Part shown: piece after piece, positions 51,390-63,140 of the stretch
Layout: each line of letters opens with the position of its first letter
How positions within the stretch are numbered: position 1 is the stretch's first letter
Source: Bursaphelenchus xylophilus
Lineage: Eukaryota > Nematoda > Chromadorea > Rhabditida > Aphelenchoididae
Direction: 5' to 3'
Length of the DNA stretch: 64,000 nucleotides
Assembly: GCA_904066235.2 (NCBI GenBank)
Contig: CAJFCV020000003.1
Span: 8,246,001-8,310,000, forward strand
Notes under the pieces: generated by a model
The model's input: the letters and a program-made list of their open reading frames with translations, nothing else
The model's database searches: none
Told to the model about the DNA's origin: nothing
Translations under genes and position numbers: made by a program

Positions 51390-52898
51390 CTACAGATTTT
51401 GAAATGAAAATCTTCTAACATCGGCTTCTTTATTGGCCACAGAATAAACAAACAGTGACGATCCATAAAGATAGACTTCTGCGATAAATCCAACTTCAAA
51501 CTCTCCAAGTTTCCGCCATTCATCTACAATAGTCTCTATGAATCATTAATCATTTTATAAAACTTTGAGATTACAGTAATCTTACTTGTCTGCAGGTCCA
51601 AGAATCCAAGTTTGCCAGCCTCCCAGGAAGGCTGAATCCAGGAAAACGCTTGTCCCATGTAACCCAGCCCAAGAATTTGGCCATTAGACTCCTTTTCGTC
51701 GCCGTAATAGCCATAATTTTTCCAAGTTCCATCAAATTCCAGGACTTTTGCTTGGTTCTCACGGAAAATACAGACCCTTTTTTGGCGATAAAATATCTTG
51801 TAGTTAAGATCCATGACGTTCGGGATATGAGTTTCCAATCGCTTCATTTTTTCACTCGTTTCAATGTTATAGAACTCAAAAACAAGGCCCGAAAACGAGG
51901 CCAGAAGTTGTTTTAGCGCGCTTAGGATTGTCGCTCGTGGCTGAAAAAAATAAAAATTTTTGAAAACCTACAGTATCCCTACCTTGTGATCTTCATTTTC
52001 CACCGGAATACTCCAGAAATGACCCGTTTCCAAGACGAACACATCAATTGGTTGTCTCCTCGCATAATACAACAAGTATTTCCCATCGTATCTTATACTT
52101 GGTCGCTGAAATCCAATCGGGAAAGATCTTTCGAGCTTGCCATTGTAGAGATTGACCAGATGGATCTCTTGGTTTCCGTCGACATTTGCCGACTTCACCA
52201 AGCTGAAATGACAAGCTTTTGTACTGAGAGAATCTCTTACGTGTCGTCCACAAAGAAGACATTCTCAGCGCTCATATAGTAGATGGGCGCCAACTGCTTG
52301 GTATAGAGATACGGGAGCCGTTCCGAAGTTTTCTTTAGAGGATAAACTCGAAGTCTAAGATGTCCAGTCTCCTCACTTTCCAAGATCGCGATAAATTGAT
52401 TTTGATTGAAGGGATGGAAATCATATTCTAGCCATTCCATGTCAATCACTTGGTATATCTACAACAATATCTTTAATTTTAGACTGGAATATGAATTTCC
52501 CTTTATGTTTTTGGCTCTCACCTGATCTAATTGACCCAAATGTCGGATTTCGAGTTCTCGTTTCATCCTGATCATCAAGAATTCATCTTTAAAAATCAGC
52601 CCTTTAACGTTCTTCCACTCCATTTTTGACTCCTCAAATTTATTTTGTCTCCAATTCTCGCCAACTCTGGCAATTATACAATAGCTTAAGCTACTACTTA
52701 CTGCTCGAAGGCGCTTTTCCAATCTCCATTTTCTTTTTCAATCCCCAACTTTGAACATTTTATTTTCCAGGCCATGTTTTGATCCAGAAATGATTTCCAT
52801 CTCTTTGAAACCTTCGAACACTTGAAGATGTCATTGACTGGTAGCTTCGAAAATACATTTAATGACACTTCAAATGGAAAATGCTCCACAAAATCCAT
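51390..52898 (-). CDS. F-box protein, substrate adaptor of an SCF ubiquitin ligase
   Basis: Six exons on the minus strand: 52898-52702, 52666-52522, 52458-52241, 52202-51983, 51940-51586 and 51535-51390 (426 aa). Introns 1 and 3-5 are only 35, 38, 42 and 50 nt. Residues 4-45 are a clear F-box (FPFEVSLNVFSKLPVNDIFK, then CSKVSKRWKSFLDQ), which would bind SKP1. The remaining 370 residues have repeated strand-like units (LRLRVYPLKK, IRYDGKYLLYY, FLDLQT) that could form a beta-propeller-like substrate domain, but I recognise no WD40 or Kelch signature. Nematode F-box families evolve fast and the substrate cannot be guessed. The ATG at 52898 is chosen; further upstream the same frame only offers a GTG. 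Confidence 0.8.
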
Positions 52899-53153
52899 TT
52901 GAATTTTGAAATTCCCCACGATTTTCAGGAAAATCTCCGAAGAAACAAACGTCCCTTGATTTTTTTACTCTTTCCCTAAGAAAAAGGCGGCTTCACCTCG
53001 AGTTCAGCTGTTCTTTTATTTTTATTTATAGGATAAAAATCTTCAAAAATCGACAACATAACAATAGGTTAGGTAACAAAAACCTTCAAAGTTTAGTCAT
53101 CAAAAAATTAAAAATTTTTTTTTGCAAAATGATAAAATCCGAATCACAAAGCT

Positions 53154-53896
53154 CTATCCTCGTAGATTTACCCGATTTTCCGCGGAGAGGTGGTCCCTTC
53201 CTGCCCTTTGAATACACACAAAGTGTCCTGAACCAGCTCTGGCTTCCTCGAAAATACTGATAGTTGCTTGTCCAATATATTGATATCTCCCGGTCAAACT
53301 TTCATATATACTGGCCACAGGGGATCCATGTGATACGACCACAATATTCTCCGTGTCTTCTTCTCTATCCAGGATCTTCCTGAGCGTCTTGTCAACACGT
53401 TCCAAGCAATCATCTTCTGGAGGGCAAGTTTTGAATACGGGCTTGTACGAAAGATCGACTTTTGGGAACTTATCAGCCAGCTGATCTATTGGCCAATATC
53501 CCGGAGGGTCCTCGCACAGATACAGTATCTAAAATGAAGCAATCAGCACCATCTGGCAATTTGGGTACCTAAAAGTTCGAATAAAGGGAGAAATATTTAC
53601 CTCGATAAATCCAGGCTCCACTTTGATCTTGTTTTCCTTATTCCCGAGTAAGATGGATGCGGTTTCCATTGTTCGATCAAAAGGAGATGCATAAATCGAT
53701 CCAATTTCAATGTTTTCGAAACTAAAATAACATAATTCAAGTTGAAAACTTACTACTTCCTGAGGTCATCGCATTGTGATCGTCCTCGTTTGGACAACGG
53801 TGAGTTATCACTTTTGAATTCGGGGTAATCTCGTCGCCATTTCGAATTTACATTGTCTTCCCGCTCAGCGTGACGGACAACATAAATCCGTCTCAT
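53154..53896 (-). CDS. Histidine phosphatase (phosphoglycerate-mutase superfamily)
   Basis: Three exons on the minus strand: 53896-53754, 53721-53601 and 53528-53154 (212 aa). The N-terminal [13 protein letters not shown] holds the phospho-accepting RHxE motif, LSKRGRSQ the usual L-x-x-x-G-x-x-[11 protein letters not shown] the second Arg and ETA block, and [12 protein letters not shown] the second catalytic His. RHAERxD is the variant found in the UBASH3/Sts-1 and TFIIIC-tau55 branch of the clan rather than in glycolytic mutase, so a protein or small-molecule phosphatase is likely. No SH3 or UBA domain is attached, and there is no signal peptide. It is the first of three same-strand genes; 255 nt separate it from the F-box gene. 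Confidence 0.88.
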
Positions 53897-56495
53897 GGAC
53901 AATACAAATCGAAGCCGTCTTAATTTCTATGCTACTCAAAAGTTACACCAGTGTGTTGTTACAGCAGCCACCAAGGTGGAAGTGTATCTCCCCCATCGAT
54001 GAGACATAAAAAATATTTTTTTTTATTCGGCGAGCTGCGCCCAGGTGAATATAAAAAATGGGCGGAGACTTAATATACGATAAGAAAGGGGTGAAACATT
54101 TTGTCAGAAGTTATCAACAAGACTGTTCTTCTGAGCATAACTTTAGGTTTTGATCCCCCTGGTACTCGACAATATGAGCAGTTTTGTTTTTACGGCTCAA
54201 ATTCTCGGATATTATTCTTGGCCATTTCATGCGGACCCTCTTCCTCGAACCCCATTCAAAATTTTGGTAGACTAAAATCATTTTCTTTTATGAAACGATT
54301 ACATGTGCACAAAACAAATTGAAAAGCCTCCAATAAAATGATTCGATACATACGGTTGCAGTGAATACCCTCCAATGATTCCATTATTTTCCAACATCTG
54401 CGCCGCACAGTGCAAAGCGGGCATGAAAAGAGGCGAGCCTGATGCCTGTACGGAAGATGACGAAAATCTTGGCGATTTGATTAGGTGATGATGCCGATCC
54501 AATTAGACCCGCCCAGCCGGCATTAGCGTATAAATTGGACTGAGACGATGTGCTAATCCATCTTTTATTTCGATGGCCATGTTGAGTGTTTAGAAGTTGG
54601 GGGAATTACTGATGTTTCCATGAATACTTGAGACTTCTGTATTCGGAGCTCATTTGTTCAGAGAGGAATGGCGTGGGTTCGGAGTGTAGAGAACGAATTG
54701 GAAATGGAAAAAAATGTAGACAGTCTATGGGGGATATGTTTACCGTTTGACAAAAACGTGACTATTCGGTAAAAAGTCAATGAGAAAGGAACAAAATCTT
54801 GTTTCTTGTTCCATTTATTCATAAGATGATTATGGTCCCTATCTCATCTTACCGGCCATATCTTTGAGTAAATGTGCTGAGTCCAAAATCCGGTTAGAAT
54901 TTTTAAGTTTTGAATATAATGGGAATGTTCGGAACCGATGTTTGGACAAAGTCCGTTTATTGGTATACTGTAGATCGGAATCGTCATAGTATAATATAAT
55001 TGTAAATAAATTTTCCTTCGCATAATTTGGGTAGTGCATTAAATCCATATTGTCTGCCAGGATAGTCGGCGACCTCAAAAATTAGTCTTTTTGTGTCAGC
55101 GTTACGACAAGAATGTCATGCAAGACAATTTTGAGGATGTTAATGGCTTCAGGAATGGCCGTTTTGGGGGACTTTGTGTCTTCTTGCAACTTAAAGCAGA
55201 GGGCAGTTTGTCAAAGGATACGTCGAAAGATTCTTCAAGATACGATTTAGTTTCTTAAGGCCTGATTTTTGGACTTACAATAAAGGACTTGTTAGAATAT
55301 AAAATATTTGCCCATATGGTTAACAAAAGGAGTCTAGAAAGTGCTCGAATTTCTTCCAGATTTAGCTTAATCGTGTCTATAAAGATCTCTGATCACTTTT
55401 CATTAGAAAATCGTTCCTGTTTACCATGACCTAAACCTAGCATACTGTGTAATAAATTATAGATAGTTTATCAATTCCACATTCGGATCCCCCACTAGAA
55501 CTTTGCGTTGGTATTGAGCTCTTCTTGAAGCAAAGTAATGAGCTTCTTAGGGTCTCATTAATCCATTAACTGGCCGCCGTTCGTTCGCAAAATGATTTTC
55601 CGGCTCGCCCTTTTCACTGTAATAGTCCACCTACTTACTTGTTTTGAAGAATATAAATTAAGCAAATTATATAGACGGCATTTCTTGTTATGTCTAGCTG
55701 GAGAAAATAGTCTGATGTGTGGCTTACCTGGGTGGGAAGCGGTTTGAATATGTTGAACGGAAATTCGAACCGACTTTCGGGCCGAACGCCTTTGAATGAT
55801 GCCAGATGAGGAGAATTCGAGTTTCTGTTGCACGAAGATATGATGACATTTACAGTTTTACGCAATTCTTTGTTGTCATTATCGGTTCCAGGCCATTTTT
55901 TAAATTACTGTAATAATTTTTTATGACATACAAAGTCCTAAATATGTTTACTTTGGGAATTTGCAATCTATAATTTAATTAATCGGCCAAGGCATGCGCG
56001 TTTCATGTTTCGATAATGACATCTTAATGACCCGGGACACCTGTTTACGATGATATTTGTATTTTTGATTACATAACCTTTAACCCACGTAATAAAGAAA
56101 AGATTGTAGCATTAAGGCTTCGGAAGACTTTCATTCTTTGTATGTAATCTTGAAGCACTAGTGCAACTTTGTTTCCGGCGATCCCGTTCTGACGAATCCC
56201 TGGGATCTTTTAATTTTACCGAAACGGAAATCTTTATCACAAATATTTTAGAGCCAAATTAAACGTGACTTTGTCTTACTTTACTCGTCGAAGCGACTAC
56301 CTTTCTCCCATCCAGTACATTTTAAGAGAACCCGCTTATGAGGAAGTAATATATTTACAATTAATTTCGTATATGAAAAGTTAATCCAATTCTCGCGGTT
56401 GGAAAATGAATGCCCTTAAAAAAGATTTTGCTATCGGCACGGAAGGAATGATGTGAATTTCAGGTTCATTCTCTTCTTTGGCGTCAGAATTCAGA
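53897..56495. other. 2.6-kb intergenic region between divergent genes
   Basis: This is the shared upstream region of the histidine phosphatase (minus) and the neuropeptide gene (plus). Open frames within it are short, with no start context or motif. ATTTCAG ending near 56461 may be the trans-splice acceptor of the neuropeptide mRNA. I see no other gene. Confidence 0.5.
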
Positions 56496-57085
56496 ATGAT
56501 GAAACTTTGGGTATCCGTTTTGGCGTTGTTGGCCATCGTCTCCGCTGTCCTCGCCTATCCGCAGACTGTAAGTTGAGCAAACAGTTACAGTATTTTAAAA
56601 AATTGCATTGAAAAAATGATGCTTTAATGTTATTTTGTTGTTCTAGCCGTCCGAGTTTGACGCAGAATTCGCTCGACAACTCATTGGCCGTGCTTACAGT
56701 GCCTTGGCCAAGACGAAAAGGAGTCGTGAGTTCAAGAGTCAGTTCGCTTCTGTCGCTGTCAGAATAGATTAGTCACAATCACTGCCTAGTAGATGTTTGT
56801 AACTCTATTATCCCCGCTTTGCAGTTAGTTCGAATTTCTTGGGGATTTATTTGAATTCTTAAAACTTATAATAACTCAAAATAACCGCACTATTTTTACT
56901 ATGTTTAAGTAGAAGATGACAACTTATCTGTATCATACAGTGCTTGTGTGGCAATGTGTTTAAATGCTTTGAAATAGATCGTATTTTCTCCAATTTCAGC
57001 TAGCATGGGACTCTCTCTAGCCGAGTACATGGCCTCGCCCCAAGGCGGAGACAACTTCCACTTCATCCCCTCAGGCCGGAAGTAA
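56496..57085 (+). CDS. Small neuropeptide-like precursor with one predicted amidated peptide
   Basis: Three exons, 56496-56567, 56647-56725 and 57000-57085, give 78 aa. Residues 1-20 are a signal peptide (LWVSVLALLAIVSAVLA). A spacer follows, then a KTKR cleavage site, then a 26-residue segment from SPSMGLSLAEYMA to FHFIPS, ended by G-RK. That is the standard amidation plus dibasic signal just before the stop. One mature peptide of about 26 residues with an amidated C-terminus is predicted. Its MGL block is faintly reminiscent of calcitonin/DH31-like peptides, but I do not recognise it with confidence. If the second intron is retained, exon 2 runs on to a stop at 56770-56772 and encodes a different C-terminus without an amidation site. 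Exon phases match; the gene identity is open. Confidence 0.72.
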
Positions 57086-57504
57086 GCACTCGATTCCCAA
57101 CCCATCCAAAGTGATCTCGCCGCCCCAAGAAATATAAAAATCAGTGACAAAGTGATGTCCAACCAAAAGGAGAAAAGCCGCCCATCGCCATTAGTTATAT
57201 ACATATTTCTATATAGTAATCCTGGTTTCACCCCGAACGTATTTTCTTTGTCTTGTCCAACACTTTTCGAGCAGTTCTTTTGTTGACAGTAAAACGAATT
57301 CATTTCAAATCTTTCCTTTATCTTGTTTCAAATCGCCGGTGCATTACCTTATGATTAAACTTATTCCACAGACAGTCGGTAAAACTAAAAAAGGCCAAAA
57401 AATCCGCACTTTGAACTCAAGGAGTGGAAAAAAGATCAATGCTGCGCAAGCGATGACACAAAAAAGTGAATTTATTATCAACAACATGGAAGAATAACAA
57501 CTTG
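57086..57504. other. Convergent 3' region between the neuropeptide gene and hap-1
   Basis: It holds the 3' UTRs of two genes that point at each other. No other coding signal is visible. Confidence 0.5.
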
Positions 57505-58130
57505 TTAACTGAAAAACTGTTTTAGTTTGTCCAGCGCCCTTGAACGATGACTAATTTGATGTTTTTCCTCTGGATTCATCTCGCCAAACGTTTTGTTGAA
57601 TCCTTTGGGTTCGAAACAAGGATCCCATCCAAACGGTTCGGCCGTATTATACCTTGGAGTCACGATTTGACCATCGCAAATACCTAAATTTTCAATATCA
57701 CTGTAAGAAAAAAAATATTTTTTTATTTTTTTTTTTCAAAAAGACTCTTACCTTCAAAGACAATTGGCTCTTTCTCGGCGCTCTCACAGTACGCAAAAAT
57801 GCAAACCGCCTTGGCTGACTTGTCTTCAAACCCAGCTAGCATCTTATACAAGCCAAGTGGACCAAGATTCTCCAAGAAATACTTGATATAGGGTCCTGGG
57901 AGGCCTCCAAATGCGTTGAAGCATAAAGAAGTGTCCTCAACAATAACTGGAATCCCCAATTCTTTGTAGGCCTGTTTAGCCTTGGCCTTTACCACTTCCT
58001 CATACGATCCTTGAACCTCGAGGAGGTCAACTTTATGATGAGTAACATCAAAACCGGAGAGAATCTGCTTGACTTCGGCTAATTTTTTTAAGTTCGAAGT
58101 GACAAACACAAGAGATTTTTTGGTTGCCAT
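57505..58130 (-). CDS. hap-1: Inosine triphosphate pyrophosphatase (HAM1/ITPA)
   Basis: Two exons on the minus strand, 58130-57752 and 57683-57505 (185 aa). ITPase hydrolyses ITP, dITP and XTP to monophosphates, keeping damaged purines out of nucleic acids. The family opening is [16 protein letters not shown], matching the S/T-x-N-x-x-K-x-x-E signature. Later motifs are [23 protein letters not shown], with the metal-binding Glu-Asp pair, and GWDPCFEP, then [21 protein letters not shown], which form the nucleotide pocket. The start follows directly on a TTTAG acceptor at 58131-58132 and lies 135 nt after the gop-3 stop codon. That is intercistronic spacing typical of a nematode operon, with trans-splicing to the downstream message. 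Length is normal for the family. Confidence 0.96.
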
Positions 58131-58132
58131 CT
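58131..58132 (-). promoter_or_regulatory. Probable trans-splice acceptor of hap-1
   Basis: GGCTTTAG on the minus strand ends immediately before the hap-1 ATG, 135 nt after the gop-3 stop. This is the expected site for SL2-type trans-splicing of a downstream operon gene. Confidence 0.6.
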
Positions 58133-58265
58133 AAAGCCCTTTAGGTCATTCAATTTACTGCCTTCAAGTCATCAAGCATCCTCCGGAAACTAGCCGATTT
58201 TCACTTAAAAACATCAAAATTCAATTTCGATTTACTACCAAACTATACAAAAACTAATAGAAATC

Positions 58266-59850
58266 CTAAAGAAAGCTGGTGCCGGCACCAAAGTAGACAC
58301 CGGATTCGCAACGATCGCCACCAACATGAGCAACAGGGACCACATAGGAGAGTTCAAAACGGATAATGTTCTTCAAAACAGCCGTGACTCCCAGTCCAGC
58401 GGTGACTCGCATCGATTCGCTCATGTCTGATATCCATTCTCTCGACCTTACGGATGCCACGGTGCCTCCAGTTGTGAACGCGTGGGCGTAGAACTAAAAT
58501 ATAATTAAAATTGACAAACAAAATCAATTTCTATACCATAAAAAGTCACTTTTACTTACCACATCCTTCGGATATAATGGGAGAAAAAGATGTGCTCCAA
58601 AAGCAGCCGCCGCCGTCCCTCCAAGAACTGAATTCTCAGACCGTGGACCAATCGAATTGATCTCAAAACCTCTAACATCTTGTGGACCTCCGAGATACAC
58701 TCGATCCAACACATGTAACGTCGTGTCTCCAATATTCTGCACTGCCTGCAGGTTTATTGTGCCTGACAAGAATGTTCCAAACGGCAATTTTGTGGCGGCC
58801 TAAATATACAAATAATACAATTTCAAGCCTTCTCACCTGTAATAATACTTCGTTCCTAACAAAACTGGAATCTCCTAAAAACGAAGCCAACTCGGTCATC
58901 AATCTGACGGTGGCACCAGTACTTGGCAAGATGGGACGATCACGGTTGTCGAATTGAATAACATTCTCTAATGAGATCTTGGTCGTGTGGCCGGCATGTT
59001 CTCGGATTGAAAATGCAGACTTGTCTGTTGGCAGCAATGTTCTCCATGACTAAACATACGAATCGCAAGAAAAAGCCACTTACAAAATTAAGTTTGAGCA
59101 AGTTGAAAAGTTTTTTGTTCATGAACGCCTGCCCATGTTGAACAACCATTGAATTCTCTGTCAGATTACAGCCATTCCAAGGAAGATATTCGAGAACTCG
59201 ACGCAATGCAATTCCCGAGTTCTTATACACTTGCCATCCCAACCACGGTTTGATGTAGTTGACCGAGAATGTGTGCGCTCCTTTGATGGTGGATGAATAT
59301 GAAACGTCGGCTGTCTCTCCTCGGCCGTATAAACTCTGTAATAAAAAAAGTTAATGTTCTTTTTTGTTCTGGTCGATCTAATTGGTCATGATGAAATAAC
59401 AAAAATTTCAAACGTCACTTACCCCTTTCGAAGCTGTTAAACTTCCATCAACAGTTCCAGATGAAGTCACACCCATTTTGACGCCGGCTACAACCTTTTT
59501 CGGCTCCTTCACGACAAACCTGACATTATATCCGTTCCTCAGACCTGGTGTTTTCTCAATTAGTGCTGCACATCTCTCCATCAAGCCGACGTCCTAAAAG
59601 TGAGTCATGAGTAACATGAACAAACCTAAAACACAAAAAAAACCAAACAAACACTTACTTCCATATGCTGTGAGGCCATATGGGCTTTGACAATAAGTTC
59701 ATTGAGATTCCTCGAGTTGTAAAGCTCGGCAGTCTCCTTTATTAACGCGTCCTTCTTCGTTTTGGTGACATTGTCGAAGCGAACACCAGTTAGAACACAA
59801 GAATGGGACTGGGTCTGGCCAAAAATAACCTGAGCTAGGTGGTAAGGCAT
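58266..59850 (-). CDS. gop-3: SAM50 outer-membrane beta-barrel assembly protein
   Basis: Six exons on the minus strand: 59850-59659, 59593-59423, 59335-59084, 59049-58837, 58799-58560 and 58493-58266 (431 aa). Introns 3 and 4 are 251 nt-free short ones of 34 and 37 nt for the later pair. SAM50 folds and inserts beta-barrel proteins in the mitochondrial outer membrane. Residues about 18-90 are a single POTRA domain (VRFDNVTKTKKDALIKE onward). The barrel contains DNRDRPILPSTGA, RVYLGGPQDVRGFEINSIGP with the conserved (V/I)RGF loop motif of the Omp85 family, and a final strand ending VYFGAGTSFL with the expected terminal aromatic-x-Leu pattern. I chose the ATG at 59850. The frame is open up to 60087, but that would overlap the divergent gop-1 start and add residues without similarity to SAM50. 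Confidence 0.93.
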
Positions 59851-60066
59851 TCGGCCAAACCAATATCCTCCTTCCTCCTTTTGTCCCACTTCCAAAAATA
59901 AATCCCGAAAATAAATTTCGCCAGCTCGCGCCCATTTTTTCGCGGACTGCGTATTGTGGGCGCAGCTCCCGCATTTATTAGTTGAGAATTGATAAAAGAG
60001 AATAACGAATTCTTTCCGGAGGACAACTCCGCGAATGCGCATGAATTGAAAACAAATTGGAACTTC
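59851..60066. promoter_or_regulatory. Divergent promoter between gop-3 and gop-1
   Basis: Only 216 bp separate the two start codons, so both genes are probably driven from one bidirectional promoter. The interval is GC-richer than its surroundings, and I see no TATA box. Confidence 0.5.
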
Positions 60067-63000
60067 ATGTTTCGGCGTTTCGGGCATGGGAATTCGACAT
60101 TATGGAAGGCCAAGAACGTTTTTACTGTCGATTACCTGAAGTGAGGTTATTTATGTTTGGTGTTTATTGATTTAGGTACATCCAAGGAGTTTTGGTGAAG
60201 AATGAAAAGGTCACCGAGAGCAACAAAGCCATATTAGTGGAGGCCGTACGCATGTGCACGGAGATTCTGATTTGGGGAGATCAAAATGACAGCACAATCT
60301 TCGAGTAGGTCATGTGGAATATCATCTTTTATTTCTTTAGTTTCTTCCTTGAGAAGCAGATGTTCACACACTTCGTGGGAGTTGTTAGACAGAGTACGAG
60401 TAACTATGTGAACGTTCAATTGTTGCAAACACTTAATATTCTATTCGAAAACATCAGAAATGAAACTGCATTGTGTAAGTCAAAGTTTTATTTTACAGTT
60501 TATTTTTATCTTTGCAGACTATTTGTTGAGTAACAACCATGTGAATCACATTTTAACACATCAATTTGACTTCCGGAATGAAGAGGTATTAGCGTATTAT
60601 GTGTCCTTCCTCAAGACCTTGTCTTTCAAATTGAATCCAAATACGGTTCATTTCTTTTTTAACGAGGTATGTTCTCCAATGTATAATGCCGCTTACTGAT
60701 AGATTTTTTAGTCTACCCATGAATTTCCCTTGTTTACCGAAGCACTCAAGTTCTACGATCATCCGGAATCAATGGCCAGAATTGCTGTTCGAACTTTGAC
60801 TCTGAACACATTTAGAGTAAGATTAAACAACTTTTACTAATTTTTTTTTCACTTTTAGGTCGATGACCCCGCAATGATGAAGTTTGTTACCAGTCGAGCA
60901 CAAGATTATTTTGGAAAATTGGCTAAAGTAGTTGCAAAACAAGTGATTGAGATGGATACATTTGCCAGATCGGCTCTAAATGAGACATCAAACAGAGATC
61001 GACTAATGAGTATGATCGACAATCATTTGGATAATGTTCATTACATAAATGATGTTTTGATGATACAAAAAGAGGAATTGGTAAGATATTTTTCTTTATT
61101 TTTGTTATTCTTTCTTTAGAATTCTCTGCTGATCAACAGTATCATGTATTTTGTGGTTGGCCCTCTCTATATGGCGTCATTGGCATCCTTGAGGGATACG
61201 AGTAACACCATTTTGCTTTCCAAAGTCAGCTCATTATTCTTGTTGAACCAGTTGTTTTTGATCATCCACTCCTCGGATATTGTGCAGTCAGTGTTGACGT
61301 CTCTTTTCTTTGGCGATGAGAATGATGTGAGGTCCCTGTGGAATCGATCAGTCGAAAAAGGATTGTATTTGGATTTGAGGAATCTGACCGACGAACCGGA
61401 GGAAAGGTAGGGGTGTTAAATGCAGCATAATTATCAATCTTTTTATCGGCTCAATTTTATTTTATTGTTTTAGAGTCTTCTTTTATGCGCATTTGAATGC
61501 ATTGGTCGAAGAGAACGATGATCACTGCACCTTCTACGCTCTTCTTTTGATATACAATATTTGTCAGAACAGAGGTAAGTAATCTAAAATAAGGTGAATT
61601 TTCTCAAATACAGATATTTACTATTACACTACTGCCCTGAAAGGTATCGGTAAGGGTGTTGTGTCGTGGTCAGTGCTGTTGTTTTTAGTGTTGTAGTTGT
61701 ATATTGTAATTGATTTTATGGTGTGATTTATGGGCAATTTATGTTTAGGAGTGAACAAGGATACTCTGGAAGCTGCTCAGATTCCATTGGATAAGAAAAG
61801 CGCAAGATGCGATCCAATTCTGGCCTCGCATCTTCTAAAAATAATAAGGAAGTGTGTTGTCAAAGGTAAGAAATTTTTTGATTATTATTCCGATTTTAGA
61901 TACTCCTTTGCGCTCGGTCACCCTTGATATATGCTGCATAGTCCTTCGAGGGCTGATTTTGGCCCTAGAAGAAGACGATCAATTCCACAAGGACATTGAA
62001 GCGACCCTGGATGAAGTCCAAGAGCAGCTAGCCTCTAAACTTCGAGAAGTGGACAATGAAATTTTCTTGGAGATGTTCGAGGAAGAGCATTACAGATTTG
62101 AAACAACGACAATCAAAGTTAATAATCTCGCTCAAGAACCCGCATTGTATCTACCTCCCACCACTTCTGCTGGAAGTAACGTTGTGCTCAGTCAAAGATT
62201 ACCTTATGGAAATGATGAAAAAATTAGAAGAGTAGGTTGATTTTGTGGCCTTTGGAGTACTTCTCATTTTTATTATGCACAATGAAAATCTTTTTTGCAG
62301 AGCCTTCAATTTTACTTTATTCTACGCAAATTTTCCCTGGATTTACGCGGCCTTCCCGAGCCAATTCTGCCTTTGTCCTCCAAGGTTCGAACCCTTGCCG
62401 AAATCAACGATTGTATCAATCTTAGTAAGTCATTCATTTGAGACGTATGTAACGCATTTTTTAGATAACAGCGATCTCCTTTCATGCACTGTGATACAAA
62501 ACAATGAAAGGCATCCCAGGTTCTTAGTCACGGACCAATTTCAATTAATTTTGGTCGAACCGGATAGCAGAAAACTTGGATGGGCAGTGGTTTGCTTTGC
62601 CGGATTATTACAGGTATGTTCTTTTTATAAATTTTAATTGTTCCTTCCCTTTTAGGATACTCATGTAACGGGAGATCAGAATGACAGCCGAGCTCTTCAT
62701 GTCGTCGTTGAGGACGTGAAATCCAGGATTAAGCCCAAGTCTCAACCTCAATTCAATGCGAAATTAGTCTTTGACGACCATATACGGTGCATGGCGGCGA
62801 AACAGAGGCTGGGAAAGGTAACAATTGGTCTATGTTTAGAAATATCAGGTGTAGTATTACGTCATTATGTTATTTGATATTGTTTCAGGGTCGGAAACGT
62901 TCTCGTCTCTTCAAGCTAAATCTCATCTCTGAATTGTTTGGTGGTAATACAGTAGACGAAAACAAATCTATCCCGGTGTCTCCGAACCCTGTCAACAACC

Positions 63001-63140
63001 ATCGAGTCCTCTGCCTAGCCCCCGGCTCAGTCCAAGCCGTTCCTCATTCCCAGTCCAGCAATGCGAGTCTCTACTCGGTGGATCCTCAAGTCCCGGAAGA
63101 CCCTCTTATGAGCCCAAAAGGCTCGATAAAGCATCTCTAG
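60067..63140 (+). CDS. gop-1: CLEC16A/Ema-family endosomal and autophagy regulator
   Basis: Fourteen exons: 60067-60140, 60176-60304, 60341-60474, 60518-60666, 60712-60816, 60859-61080, 61120-61406, 61474-61574, 61749-61865, 61900-62231, 62301-62424, 62465-62613, 62656-62817 and 62889-63140 (778 aa). The family controls endosome maturation and mitophagy. Near the start, DYLKYIQGVL and [20 protein letters not shown] are the highly conserved FPL domain. [17 protein letters not shown] and [16 protein letters not shown] continue it. The C-terminal half has [31 protein letters not shown] and [17 protein letters not shown], all family blocks. The true start is ATG 60067 (MFRRFGHGN, like vertebrate MFGRSR); ATG 60102 is in another frame and fails the exon 2 phase. 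Introns 1, 2 and 9 are 34-36 nt. No acidic mid-insert as in the human protein is present. Confidence 0.96.

Noticed and set aside
59851..60087. Longer N-terminus for gop-3
   Set aside because: It would overlap the divergent gop-1 start, adds residues unlike SAM50, and makes the protein longer than its relatives.
60102..60104. Alternative ATG for gop-1
   Set aside because: Its frame does not join exon 2 in phase. ATG 60067 does, and gives the conserved family N-terminus.
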